A stretch of 13,256 bases of DNA. Source: DAORHV01 sp964513925 (GTDB lineage: Bacteria > Patescibacteriota > Gracilibacteria > Peribacterales > Peribacteraceae). The stretch covers positions 1-13,256 of the forward strand of contig CAZENR010000025.1 of the NCBI GenBank assembly GCA_964513925.1, read 5' to 3'. Under the pieces are notes generated by a model. The model did no database searches. It had not been told where the DNA came from and saw only the letters and a program-made list of their open reading frames with translations. Position 1 is the first letter of the stretch, and every line of letters starts with the position of its first letter. This document shows positions 5,781-12,385 of this stretch, piece by piece. A program made the translations under genes and the position numbers.

Positions 5781-7187
5781 ATGCATATCGGACTTATCGG
5801 ACTCGGCACCATGGGTGCCAACCTGGCACGCAATGCCGCGCGCAACGGCGCCACCGTCGCCGTGTACAACCGCACTACCGAAAAAACCGATGCGTTCATC
5901 AAGGCGTACGGCAAGGAAGGAACTTTCGTGGCATGCAAGTCGCTCGATGACATGAAGCGCACACTCAGCTCTCCACGCGTCATCGTACTCATGGTCAAAG
6001 CCGGACAACCGGTGGACGACATGATCGACGAGCTGCTGCCCATCTTGAGCAAAGGCGACATTATCGTGGATGCCGGCAACAGCTTGTACCGCGACACCGA
6101 GCGCCGTGAAAAGGCGTTGGCAGCGAAAAAACTACACTTTGTCGGCATGGGCGTCAGCGGCGGCGAAGAAGGTGCGCTCAAGGGCCCGAGCATGATGCCC
6201 GGAGGCAGCCCAGAGTCCTATGCCGCACTGAAGGAATTGGTAGAGAAGATGTCTGCCAACGACGGCGACGGCGGGAAGTGCGTGGCGCACATCGGCCCGG
6301 GGGGAGCAGGGCATTTCGTGAAAATGGTTCACAACGGCATTGAGTACGGCATCATGCAGATTATTGCCGAGTGTTATGATGTTTTGCGCGCAGTCGGCGG
6401 ATACAACCACGAGCAGCTGGCCGAGACGTTCCAAGCATGGAACATGCTGCCCGAGCTGCAATCATTCTTGGTAGAGATTACCGGCGACATCTTCACCGCA
6501 AAGGACCCGGACACCGGCAAGCACACCATCGAGATCATCAAGGACGCAGCCGGACAGAAGGGTACCGGCAAGTGGACAACCGAAACCGCCATGAACTACG
6601 GCGTAGCCATTCCAACTATCAATGCAGCGGTGGATGCGCGCATTCTTTCCGGCAGTCTCGACCTGCGCGCGGCGCATCGCTTATTCCCCTTCTCCATAGA
6701 CATTCACGATCCTCTGCCACGGCCGCAAAAACTGCGAGCGCTCGTTGCCGCCACCATGGAGCTGTCGGTCATTTGCGCATACTTGCAAGGCTTCGAGCTG
6801 ATGCGGATAGCCAGCAAAGCCGAGGGGTGGAATTTGAACCTGTCCGAAATCGCACGTATTTGGAAGGGCGGCTGCATCATCCGCTCCACGTTCCTGCGAA
6901 CGCTGGAGCAGGCATACAGCGATGACAAGAAAACCTCCGAAGCAGGCTGGGAAGCCATTCGCACCCGCTTCTCGGGAGAGCGTCAGTTGGACTGGCGCCA
7001 GGTGGTGGAAATAGCCAGCAGCCGGGGCGTTCCGCTCCCCGCTATCACCGCATCGCTTTGCTACTACGACACGCTCATTCGCAAGCGTCTGCCGCAATAC
7101 CTCATTCAGGCGCAGCGCGACTACTTCGGTGCACACACGTACGAACGTACAGACAAGCCTGGAACGTTCCACACCAAGTGGCAGTAA
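5781..7187 (+). CDS. gnd: 6-phosphogluconate dehydrogenase, decarboxylating
   Basis: 468 residues, typical full length. It oxidises 6-phosphogluconate to ribulose-5-phosphate and CO2 with NADP+, the second oxidation of the pentose-phosphate pathway. The Rossmann fold begins with GLIGLGTMG at 4-12, and the NRT at 30-32 is the NADP-preferring form. The substrate signature GVSGGEEGA..GPSMMPGG covers 124-142 (S126-G127-G128). HFVKMVHNGIEYG at 178-190 supplies catalytic K181, N185 and E188. The C-terminus has RDYFGAH (446-452), carrying the conserved Arg and His that reach the neighbouring subunit in known structures, and the terminal HTKW. It lies 23 nt behind the transaldolase gene on the same strand, probably as one operon; the spacer is pyrimidine-rich with no Shine-Dalgarno. 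No glucose-6-phosphate dehydrogenase gene is in the window. Confidence 0.98.
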   Translation: MHIGLIGLGTMGANLARNAARNGATVAVYNRTTEKTDAFIKAYGKEGTFVACKSLDDMKRTLSSPRVIVLMVKAGQPVDDMIDELLPILSKGDIIVDAGNSLYRDTERREKALAAKKLHFVGMGVSGGEEGALKGPSMMPGGSPESYAALKELVEKMSANDGDGGKCVAHIGPGGAGHFVKMVHNGIEYGIMQIIAECYDVLRAVGGYNHEQLAETFQAWNMLPELQSFLVEITGDIFTAKDPDTGKHTIEIIKDAAGQKGTGKWTTETAMNYGVAIPTINAAVDARILSGSLDLRAAHRLFPFSIDIHDPLPRPQKLRALVAATMELSVICAYLQGFELMRIASKAEGWNLNLSEIARIWKGGCIIRSTFLRTLEQAYSDDKKTSEAGWEAIRTRFSGERQLDWRQVVEIASSRGVPLPAITASLCYYDTLIRKRLPQYLIQAQRDYFGAHTYERTDKPGTFHTKWQ

Positions 7188-7212
7188 CGCCAACACGCGT
7201 TCTCGCCGGAGC

Positions 7213-7227
7213 CCAAGGACTCCTTGG
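7213..7227 (+). terminator. Small hairpin between convergent genes
   Basis: CCAAGG-ACT-CCTTGG is a perfect six-pair stem 26 nt after the gnd stop and 12 nt past the end of the convergent coiled-coil gene. No U tract follows on either strand, so a rho-independent terminator is only a weak possibility. Nothing else is visible in the 51-nt gap. Confidence 0.3.
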
Positions 7228-7238
7228 ATTCCCATGCA

Positions 7239-7643
7239 TCAGCCGCCTTCCGTCGTGACTTCCTCACGGCGCTGCTCTTCTGTCGCTTTGTGCTCCTGCT
7301 CTCCCTGCTTTGCCATTTGCCCGGCATCGGGGCGCATTTCCGCCGCCGCTTGCTTGGCTTGCGCCAGCTCTTGCTCGCGGGTCTTGGTGCCCGACTTCGA
7401 CACCTTGGATTCCTGCTTCGCATTCTTGTCCTTCTTATCCTGTGCGGCCTTCAAGCCCTCCAGCTGCTGCCGAAGCGACTGCAGTTTTGCGGCGTTATCT
7501 ACTTTTACGACCTGTTGCGCCAAGAGCGCCTTACCCTCACGGCGCATTTTATCTTCCATGCCCTTCCGCTTGCGGTTGGCGCCTGCCTCCATTCCCCGTT
7601 GCGAGGAGAGGCTAAGCTCGAAGTCGTCATCGGAAGAGAACAT
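7239..7643 (-). CDS. Small charged, coiled-coil protein of unknown function
   Basis: 134 residues from ATG 7643; a GTG at 7661 would add six residues but overlaps the likely -10 element. No family is recognised. The protein starts with an acidic stretch (FSSDDDFELSL), then is rich in Lys, Arg, Glu, Gln and Ala without any hydrophobic segment or cysteine. A heptad-like part at about 47-66 (VDNAAKLQSLRQQLEGLKAA, counted from Met7 of the longer form) suggests a short coiled coil, and the tail is low in complexity and probably disordered. It is convergent with gnd and upstream of the tRNA region. The promoter TGC-TACAGT ends 8 nt before the ATG. Composition supports a soluble helical protein; no function is proposed. 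Confidence 0.65.
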   Translation of the reverse strand: MFSSDDDFELSLSSQRGMEAGANRKRKGMEDKMRREGKALLAQQVVKVDNAAKLQSLRQQLEGLKAAQDKKDKNAKQESKVSKSGTKTREQELAQAKQAAAEMRPDAGQMAKQGEQEHKATEEQRREEVTTEGG

Positions 7644-7651
7644 TGGAGAAT

Positions 7652-7660
7652 ACTGTAGCA
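7652..7660 (-). promoter_or_regulatory. Extended -10 element of the coiled-coil gene
   Basis: Minus-strand TGC-TACAGT carries the TGn extension and ends 8 nt before ATG 7643. It is nearly identical to the element in front of the secreted-protein gene (TGC-TACAAT). Confidence 0.5.
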
Positions 7661-7804
7661 CAACGATATGTCACGCTGCGAAAGAAGCAGGCAGATGAAA
7701 CAGCGCCAAGAGCTCTGCGATTGTGATCAGCGCGGGCCTACCCCGCAGGCCGTCATAACAACAAGTGCGATGACTGGAAAGACGGTACACTTCTTCTTAG
7801 GTAC

Positions 7805-7827
7805 GATCACAGAGCTCAGTGGACCTA
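7805..7827 (+). pseudogene. Remnant of a tRNA-Arg 5' half
   Basis: In the left copy of the 93-bp duplication, this segment lines up with the first 23 nt of the intact tRNA-Arg. AGCTCAGTGGA, the D-arm core, is unchanged, while the acceptor half is no longer GCCCCCG and cannot pair. No anticodon or T arm follows. Confidence 0.6.
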
Positions 7828-7878
7828 GGCCTGCCCCGTAGGCCGTCATAAATACGAGTGCGATGGCTGGAAATACGG

Positions 7879-7884
7879 TACACT
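7879..7884 (+). promoter_or_regulatory. Possible -10 element for tRNA-Arg
   Basis: TACACT lies 13 nt before the mature tRNA end and within the block that is identical in both copies of the 93-bp repeat. It matches four of six -10 bases; no good -35 is seen at 16-18 bp. Conservation between the copies is the main argument. Confidence 0.35.
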
Positions 7885-7897
7885 TCTTCTTAGGTAC

Positions 7898-7974
7898 GCC
7901 CCCGTAGCTCAGTGGATTAGAGCACCTGGCTTCGAACCAGGGGGCCGCAGGTTCGAGTCCTGCCGGGGGTACCA
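7898..7974 (+). tRNA. tRNA-Arg (anticodon UCG)
   Basis: A complete 77-nt cloverleaf with encoded CCA. The acceptor GCCCCCG (7898-7904) pairs with CGGGGGT (7964-7970) with a terminal G-U, followed by discriminator A and CCA. The D arm is GCTC/GAGC. The anticodon stem CCTGG/CCAGG closes loop CTTCGAA with anticodon TCG, which reads CGA. The variable loop is five nt (GGGCC), and the T arm is GCAGG-TTCGAGT-CCTGC. It is the only complete RNA gene in the window. Confidence 0.95.
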
Positions 7975-7980
7975 CCGAAC

Positions 7981-8077
7981 TCGCGAAAGGAAACTTCTCG
8001 TTTCCTCTCGCGAACTCTCCTTCCTGAAGCGGTGTCCTTCAGCCCGGAGCAAGTCCGGGCCTCGGACATCTTTTTTT
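7981..8077 (+). ncRNA. Hairpin cluster downstream of tRNA-Arg, ending in a terminator
   Basis: Three stems stand in a row after the tRNA. The first (arms 7981-7994 and 8000-8013) has 13 pairs with one A-C mismatch around loop TTCTC. The second is CTGAAG (8024-8029) with CTTCAG (8037-8042). The third is GCCCGGA (8042-8048) with TCCGGGC (8054-8060) around GCAAG. A T7 tract is at 8071-8077. There is no convincing reading frame here. It may be a structured tRNA trailer or a small stable RNA released by tRNA processing. No known RNA family was recognised. Confidence 0.45.
8053..8077 (+). terminator. Rho-independent terminator of the tRNA-Arg transcript
   Basis: GTCCG-GGCCT-CGGAC (8053-8067) is followed almost directly by ATC and seven T. 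Its left arm overlaps the right arm of the stronger GCCCGGA/TCCGGGC stem, so the two hairpins exclude each other. It points toward the convergent histidine kinase gene. Confidence 0.55.
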
Positions 8078-8125
8078 AATGCGCAGAGCTTGCCTTCGCG
8101 CATGTTGATGGACGAAATCCGCTAG

Positions 8126-9553
8126 TTACGCCAATGGCAATGCAAAGCGCACGGTGGTTCCGCTGCCTACTTCGCTGGTAACGCCAATGTGTCCACCTGC
8201 CGCCTCGATGATGTTCTTGCAGACGAACAACCCCAATCCGTTGCCAACGGGTTTGTACTTCATGGCGTCTTTACCACGGTGGAATTCGCCGAACATCAGC
8301 GGTAACTCCGCGGCGGATATGCCGCAACCGCTGTCGGAGACAGCAATGGTCACTCCACGCTTGTCGCGCGTGGCGCGCACCAAGATGGACGTATTGTCTG
8401 GAGAATAATCGATGGCGTTACGTACCAATTCCTGCACGACTCCCTTCAGGAGCTCCGGTTGCAGACGTACGCTCCCGGCCTGCGATACATCGATGGCCAG
8501 CATCTGCTTTTTGGCAGCCAGACTTGGTTGCAGCTCTTGGCGTACGCGCTCGCACACGTCGGCGACGGATGCCACGCCGTCCACGTTGCTCAGGCTGGCA
8601 TCGGCCGAACTGCTCGCACGGTGCAGCGTTGCCAGCAGATCCTGCGAACGCTTCAGTGCAACATCGATATTCTCAAAGGCTTCTGCCTTATCTGCCGAGA
8701 TCGGGGCGCTTTCCTGGTCGCGCAAAATGGAAAGCCACCACTGCATGCTGGCAAGCGGAGCACCAAGCTGATGCATTGCCAACCGTACAACATTGTCTCG
8801 AATGGCCACTATCCGGCGCTCCTCCGCCACTTTGCGGCGCCACATGAACAATGCAACATAAATGGCCACCAGCATGGCCAACAGCGCGATGAGCATGAGA
8901 GCAGCCGGAGAGAAGACGCTCTGCGACAAACGCACGAAATCCCGCGCATCCATGTCGATGCCCAAGGTGTACTTCCCCCGTACTTCGTCATTATTCAGCG
9001 GAGCAAAAGCCGTGATGAAGTCACCCCACTCGTCTCGGTACACGCCGGTGACCACAGGGCCGTTGAATGCCTCTCCCTGCAGTTCCGGCTGGTACGACAC
9101 ATCGTAGGGCTCACCAGGCAGCGCGGCTCGTTCGCTTGGATCTACGACACCGTTACGATTCGCATCCAACACCGCATCGGGGAGAATGGCGTCTGCATCC
9201 ACAACGAATTCCACCCTGCCCGGGCTGCTGGTACGCTTGAAGATGTACACGTATCGCGCATTGGGAACCGTGTCACGCACCGCATTCAGCGTGGCGGCTA
9301 TGGAACGGAATGCATCTGAAGATTGGTCATCGGGATTGTTGATGTTCGCCAAATCCTCCACCGGTATGCGCATGGCCGCAAGCTGGGCGGCAGTGAGCAT
9401 GGATTGCCGCATGTTCTGCCGCATGACGGCGTTGGTATGCACGAACAGCGTTACCCCTACAACAATCGTTGCCGTAAACACCAGCGCTGCTGGCAAAAAC
9501 AGATGCAGGTGCTTCTTTGGTTTGCGCAATCGCGGGGTTGGGGTGTCGGCCAT
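8126..9553 (-). CDS. Membrane sensor histidine kinase with EF-hand-like sensor loop
   Basis: 475 residues. A basic N-terminus precedes TM1 (about 16-38), a ~170-residue extracytoplasmic sensor (39-213) and TM2 (about 214-237), then the kinase core. The sensor resembles a PDC/Cache-type domain (YVYIFKR at 101-107, FVVDAD at 116-121). It contains a 12-residue stretch at 130-141 (DANRNGVVDPSE) that fits the EF-hand calcium loop, with D, N, N, G, V, E at positions 1, 3, 5, 6, 8 and 12. The H-box reads MHQLGAPL with phosphorylated His261 in place of the common HELRTPL form. ATP-binding boxes are RNAIDYSP (N379), DSGCG (D407), MFGEFHRG (420-427) and GNGLGL (437-442). It should autophosphorylate and pass phosphate to a response regulator, but none is in the window, so it is an orphan here. 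It lies downstream of ribBA on the same strand, with its own likely promoter. Confidence 0.92.
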   Translation of the reverse strand: MADTPTPRLRKPKKHLHLFLPAALVFTATIVVGVTLFVHTNAVMRQNMRQSMLTAAQLAAMRIPVEDLANINNPDDQSSDAFRSIAATLNAVRDTVPNARYVYIFKRTSSPGRVEFVVDADAILPDAVLDANRNGVVDPSERAALPGEPYDVSYQPELQGEAFNGPVVTGVYRDEWGDFITAFAPLNNDEVRGKYTLGIDMDARDFVRLSQSVFSPAALMLIALLAMLVAIYVALFMWRRKVAEERRIVAIRDNVVRLAMHQLGAPLASMQWWLSILRDQESAPISADKAEAFENIDVALKRSQDLLATLHRASSSADASLSNVDGVASVADVCERVRQELQPSLAAKKQMLAIDVSQAGSVRLQPELLKGVVQELVRNAIDYSPDNTSILVRATRDKRGVTIAVSDSGCGISAAELPLMFGEFHRGKDAMKYKPVGNGLGLFVCKNIIEAAGGHIGVTSEVGSGTTVRFALPLA

Positions 9554-9565
9554 ATGTCGGACATC

Positions 9566-9571
9566 AGTATA
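9566..9571 (-). promoter_or_regulatory. -10 element of the histidine kinase gene
   Basis: Minus-strand TATACT (five of six -10 bases) ends 12 nt before ATG 9553. TG occurs upstream but one base farther than the usual TGn. No Shine-Dalgarno is seen, so a leader of about five nucleotides is predicted. Confidence 0.45.
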
Positions 9572-9618
9572 GACAAAAACACGGCGCGCGCCTGGAGATT
9601 CTGCATTGCGAAAACGGG

Positions 9619-10830
9619 TTACACTTCTTGGATGCGGTGCTCCATTCTGTCCTTCTTGGCCTTCAGATACTTCCTCTGCTTCTCGCTCTTGGGCTGAATC
9701 TCTATGGGCACCTGCTCTTCTATGCAGAGGCCGTACCCTTCCAGGCCCACGATTTTCTTGGGATTGTTCGTGAGAATCTTCATTTTCCCCACGCCTAAAT
9801 CGCGCAGAATTTGAGCACCGATGCCGTACTCGCGCAAATCGTCCGGCAGGCCCAGAGCGCGGTTTGCATCCACGGTGTCCAATCCAAGATGCTGCAACTC
9901 GTAGGCGCGAATTTTATTGGCAATACCGATGCCACGACCCTCTTGGCGCAAATAGACGATGACGCCCTTTCCTTCCTTGGCAATCAGCTCCATGGCCTTG
10001 TGCAATTGGCCTCCGCAGTCGCAATGTAACGATGCAAACACATCTCCTGTTATGCATTCGGAGTGCATGCGCACCAGCGTGGGCGTATCGGAAGAAATAT
10101 CCCCTTTCACCAGTGCTACGTGCTCTTTTGCATGCAAAAGATCGTTGTAGACGACGATAGTCCAGTCGCCGGTCTCGGTTTCAAGCTGTGTGGATGCCTC
10201 CTTGCGGATGAGCGTTTCGGTGCGGCGGCGGTATGCAACAAGCTCGCCGACCGTGACAAGCGGAATGGCGTGCGTGCGGGCAAATTCCTGTAATGCAGGC
10301 AGACGCATCATGGTGCCATCGTCATGCATCAGCTCGCTAATCACAGCTCCTGGGCGCATGCCAGCCAGGCGACACAAGTCCACAGACGCTTCGGTGTGTC
10401 CCGTTCTCCACAGCACGCCGCCGTCCTGGGCGCGCAAGGGAAACACATGTCCCGGACGCGATAAATCCAACGGCTTGGCTCCCGGATGCATGGCGGTAAG
10501 AATGGTGTGGGCACGATCGGCGGCGGAAATGCCGGTGTCCACTCCCTTTGCTGCTTCGATACTGACGGTAAACGATGTTCCGCGCTTGCTGGTGTTGCTG
10601 GCGACCATAGCCGGCAAGTTCAGCTGATCCGCAATGTCATTGCTGAGCGCCAAGCACACCACGCCGCCGGTATGGCGAATGATGAAGGCCAGCTTCTCCG
10701 CCGATGCATGCTGTGCCGCAAGCACCAAATCCCCTTCGTTTTCGCGATCTTCATCGTCCACCACAATTACGAATGTACCCGCGCGGAGCGCGTCGATTGC
10801 CTGGGTGATGCGGGTGCAAGGGTTTTCCAT
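9619..10830 (-). CDS. ribBA: Bifunctional DHBP synthase / GTP cyclohydrolase II
   Basis: 403 residues, the normal size of the fused enzyme. The N-terminal half turns ribulose-5-phosphate into 3,4-dihydroxy-2-butanone-4-phosphate; the C-terminal half opens GTP to the first pyrimidine intermediate of riboflavin. DHBP synthase motifs: DDEDRENEGDL at 25-35, GTSFTVSI at 84-91 and RTGHTEASVDL at 142-152. GTP cyclohydrolase II motifs: RMHSECITGDVF at 254-265 and SLHCDCG at 267-273, giving zinc ligands C259, C270 and C272, then LRQEGRGIG at 294-302. The tail K-Y-L-K-A-K-K-D-R-M-x-H is also typical. Both halves look intact. It is separated from ribH by the S-layer-homology gene and a terminator, and has its own TGC-TAGAAT promoter 9 nt before the ATG. 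No FMN riboswitch core is visible upstream. Confidence 0.97.
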   Translation of the reverse strand: MENPCTRITQAIDALRAGTFVIVVDDEDRENEGDLVLAAQHASAEKLAFIIRHTGGVVCLALSNDIADQLNLPAMVASNTSKRGTSFTVSIEAAKGVDTGISAADRAHTILTAMHPGAKPLDLSRPGHVFPLRAQDGGVLWRTGHTEASVDLCRLAGMRPGAVISELMHDDGTMMRLPALQEFARTHAIPLVTVGELVAYRRRTETLIRKEASTQLETETGDWTIVVYNDLLHAKEHVALVKGDISSDTPTLVRMHSECITGDVFASLHCDCGGQLHKAMELIAKEGKGVIVYLRQEGRGIGIANKIRAYELQHLGLDTVDANRALGLPDDLREYGIGAQILRDLGVGKMKILTNNPKKIVGLEGYGLCIEEQVPIEIQPKSEKQRKYLKAKKDRMEHRIQEV

Positions 10831-10839
10831 GGGGACGGA

Positions 10840-10848
10840 ATTCTAGCA
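10840..10848 (-). promoter_or_regulatory. Extended -10 promoter of ribBA
   Basis: Minus-strand TGC-TAGAAT (five of six -10 bases with TGn extension) ends 9 nt before ATG 10830. The predicted transcript starts within about two nucleotides of the start codon. A region of spaced A/T tracts lies just upstream. Confidence 0.6.
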
Positions 10849-10865
10849 TGAAACAGAGGTTGTCG

Positions 10866-10931
10866 TTTTTTGAGTGGCAATCATTCCACTTTTTTTGACG
10901 CAAAAAAATGGGGAATGCCCAATCGAAAAAA
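10866..10931 (-). promoter_or_regulatory. A/T-tract region upstream of ribBA
   Basis: Runs T6 (10866-10871), T7 (10890-10896), A7 (10902-10908) and A6 (10926-10931), with a further A7 at 10946-10952, have centres about 12-25 bp apart, in an otherwise GC-rich genome. They could bend DNA or act like an UP element for the ribBA promoter. A five-pair stem AGTGG/CCACT (10873-10890) sits among them, followed by the T7 run on the plus strand. Confidence 0.3.
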
Positions 10932-10945
10932 GAGCACGCATGCAT

Positions 10946-10970
10946 AAAAAAAGGCCGCGCAAGCGCGGCC
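10946..10970 (-). terminator. Rho-independent terminator of the S-layer-homology gene
   Basis: On the minus strand, GGCCGCGC-TT-GCGCGGCC (10970-10953; effectively seven pairs with a CTTG loop) is followed directly by seven T (10952-10946), starting 15 nt after the stop codon. It should separate this transcript from ribBA. Confidence 0.9.
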
Positions 10971-10985
10971 CCGTTTGTTGCAACA

Positions 10986-12326
10986 TTACTTCCAATTTAC
11001 GATGTAGGTCACCCGCTTGGCCATATCACGCTTGCGTGCAATACCAACGGTGTACGTGCCCTCGGTCAGCTCGTATGGCTTGCCGCACTCCGGGCCGGCA
11101 AAGCCGAACTGGTCGAAACCTTCGGGGGTGTAGACGGTGCATGTCACAGGCTCGTCGCCGGAGACTTCCACCGTCACCGTCTGCGTCTTGCTTAAGGTGA
11201 AAGTGTACCAGTCGGCAAACTCATTGGATTCCAGCGTAGCGGTCTTGGGGTGATCTCGCGTAATTTCTACTGCCTCCATGAAGCCATCGTTACCATCGGT
11301 AGCGGTTTGCCTGAATGCGGCAACAGAGTAGTACGTGTCGGCAACGCTCGGCTGGATTTGCAGCTGGTAATCGCCCTTTGGCACGGCTACCGACATGGTG
11401 CAGCTCTTGTCCTGTTGCATGCCCAGGTAGTACTCGGAGGAGAAGCCTTCGGCGTTCAGGCGGTACAGGCGGCAACTGATGTCCGAAGCGTAGTACCCAG
11501 TAATGCCGGCATTCACCGTCAGGACGGTTTTGGCATCGGTGAGAGTGAATACGTACCCAATCGGCTTCGATTTCGTAAACTGTCCTTCTTCACTGAATGG
11601 GAATACGACGTTCTTGATGATGTAGGAAGCCGCAGAGCTGCTGGAGGACGATGCCGCCTTGCTGCTGCTGGATGCAGCCTGCTGCTTTTGAGCACTAAGC
11701 GCCTGCATGGCGCCGACAATGTACGCAGCAGCTTCGCCACGCTTCAGTTCACGATCTGGGTAGAAGCGGGTTCCTTCCTGGCCCGGAATAGGCAGCATGC
11801 CGTTTTGGTACGCGGCGCTTAGGTAGCGCGAGTACCAGGCGGAGGTAGATACGTCTACGAACTTGATGATGTCCTTATCGGTTTCGGTAAGATTGGGAAC
11901 ATCTAATCCGAGGACGGCAAATGCCATCTTCAGCGCCTCGGTGCGATTGACCGGGTTGCCGGGCTTGAAGGTTTTGTCGGGGTACCCCTGTACGAAACCG
12001 TTCTCGCGGGATGCGGCATCGCACACGTAGATTTCGTACCAGCTTCCGCGCTGCACATCGGAGAAACATCCTGCGTAAATGGCTTTGGGCGTCCGGCCTG
12101 CGGCCAGGTATGCCATCTTCAGAAATTCAGCTCGGTTCACCGTGCGGTCGGGGTAAAACTTCCCGTCCGGATTCCCATGCACCACTCCGGCACGTACCAG
12201 GTATTCCACATCGTCGCGGAAGGGGTGACCCTCCGGAACATCGGAGAAAATCCCCGCTGCTGCCGCTGCGATAGGTTGGCAGAGCACAATGACGGAAATG
12301 GCGGCTGCGAGCTGACGGCGAAGCAT
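10986..12326 (-). CDS. Secreted S-layer-homology (SLH) protein
   Basis: 446 residues from ATG 12326, chosen because it starts a classical signal peptide (MLRRQLAAAISVIVLC..., Ala-rich cleavage region near residue 24). A GTG at 12368 would add 14 residues and has a TATTGT hexamer 9 nt upstream, so it remains possible. Three SLH repeats follow at about 26-80, 86-140 and 154-206, each with a (F)xDV opening and a later N/K-R-x-E motif (NRAEFLKMA, NRTEALKMA, KRGEAAAYI). These repeats normally bind cell-wall polymers. A Ser/Ala/Lys linker (about 211-233) leads to two beta-rich regions (about 240-340 and 345-446) resembling PPC-type beta-sandwich domains, with few cysteines. It is probably an envelope-anchored surface protein, partner unknown. 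It stands within the riboflavin cluster, and a strong terminator follows it. Confidence 0.88.
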   Translation of the reverse strand: MLRRQLAAAISVIVLCQPIAAAAAGIFSDVPEGHPFRDDVEYLVRAGVVHGNPDGKFYPDRTVNRAEFLKMAYLAAGRTPKAIYAGCFSDVQRGSWYEIYVCDAASRENGFVQGYPDKTFKPGNPVNRTEALKMAFAVLGLDVPNLTETDKDIIKFVDVSTSAWYSRYLSAAYQNGMLPIPGQEGTRFYPDRELKRGEAAAYIVGAMQALSAQKQQAASSSSKAASSSSSSAASYIIKNVVFPFSEEGQFTKSKPIGYVFTLTDAKTVLTVNAGITGYYASDISCRLYRLNAEGFSSEYYLGMQQDKSCTMSVAVPKGDYQLQIQPSVADTYYSVAAFRQTATDGNDGFMEAVEITRDHPKTATLESNEFADWYTFTLSKTQTVTVEVSGDEPVTCTVYTPEGFDQFGFAGPECGKPYELTEGTYTVGIARKRDMAKRVTYIVNWK

Positions 12327-12352
12327 GGAATTGCGGGGAAGGATTGCCGCAA

Positions 12353-12381
12353 ATCCTACATTGAACACTTTTGTTGTACAA
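12353..12381 (-). promoter_or_regulatory. Possible promoter of the SLH gene
   Basis: Minus-strand TTGTAC (12381-12376) and TAGGAT (12358-12353) are exactly 17 bp apart and match three and four of six consensus bases. Transcription would start near 12346, giving a leader of about 20 nt before ATG 12326. The -35 is in the 17-nt gap between the ribH stop and GTG 12368, so the SLH gene can be expressed apart from ribH. Confidence 0.4.
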
Positions 12382-12385
12382 TACG

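Larger units (their letters stand above)
7735..7920 (+). repeat. Imperfect 93-bp tandem duplication ending in tRNA head
   Basis: Two ungapped copies, 7735-7827 and 7828-7920, align with a period of 93. The first ~70 nt differ at about seven positions, and 24 nt just upstream of the tRNA (ending CTTAGGTACG) are identical. Each copy starts with the hairpin GGCCT-N7-AGGCC and ends inside a tRNA 5' half: intact in the right copy (the real tRNA-Arg), decayed in the left. This fills the otherwise gene-free stretch before the tRNA. Confidence 0.8.

Noticed and set aside
7710..7817. CRISPR-like or transposon ends around the tandem repeat (GAGCTCTG...GTGATC versus GATCACAGAGCTC)
   Set aside because: There are only two direct copies without spacers, no target-site duplication and no transposase; the short inverted match is imperfect.
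7727..7975. Minus-strand open frame of 82 codons antisense to tRNA-Arg and the 93-bp repeat
   Set aside because: Its start (PPAGLEPAAPWFEAR) is the well-known spurious translation of the antisense strand of a tRNA; the repeated VPKKKCTVFP part is simply the 93-bp duplication read backwards.
7909..8103. Minus-strand open frame of 64 codons ending in PRQDSNLRPPGSKPGALIH
   Set aside because: Another classic tRNA-antisense artefact; the rest lies across the RNA hairpin cluster.
8079..8103. Inverted repeat ATGCGC/GCGCAT as a terminator for the histidine kinase gene
   Set aside because: On the minus strand the stem is followed by TAAAAAAA, not a T tract, and the loop is 13 nt.
10831..10985. FMN riboswitch before ribBA
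   Set aside because: The conserved core of the RFN element is not visible in this 155-nt gap; only A/T tracts, short hairpins and the SLH terminator are seen.
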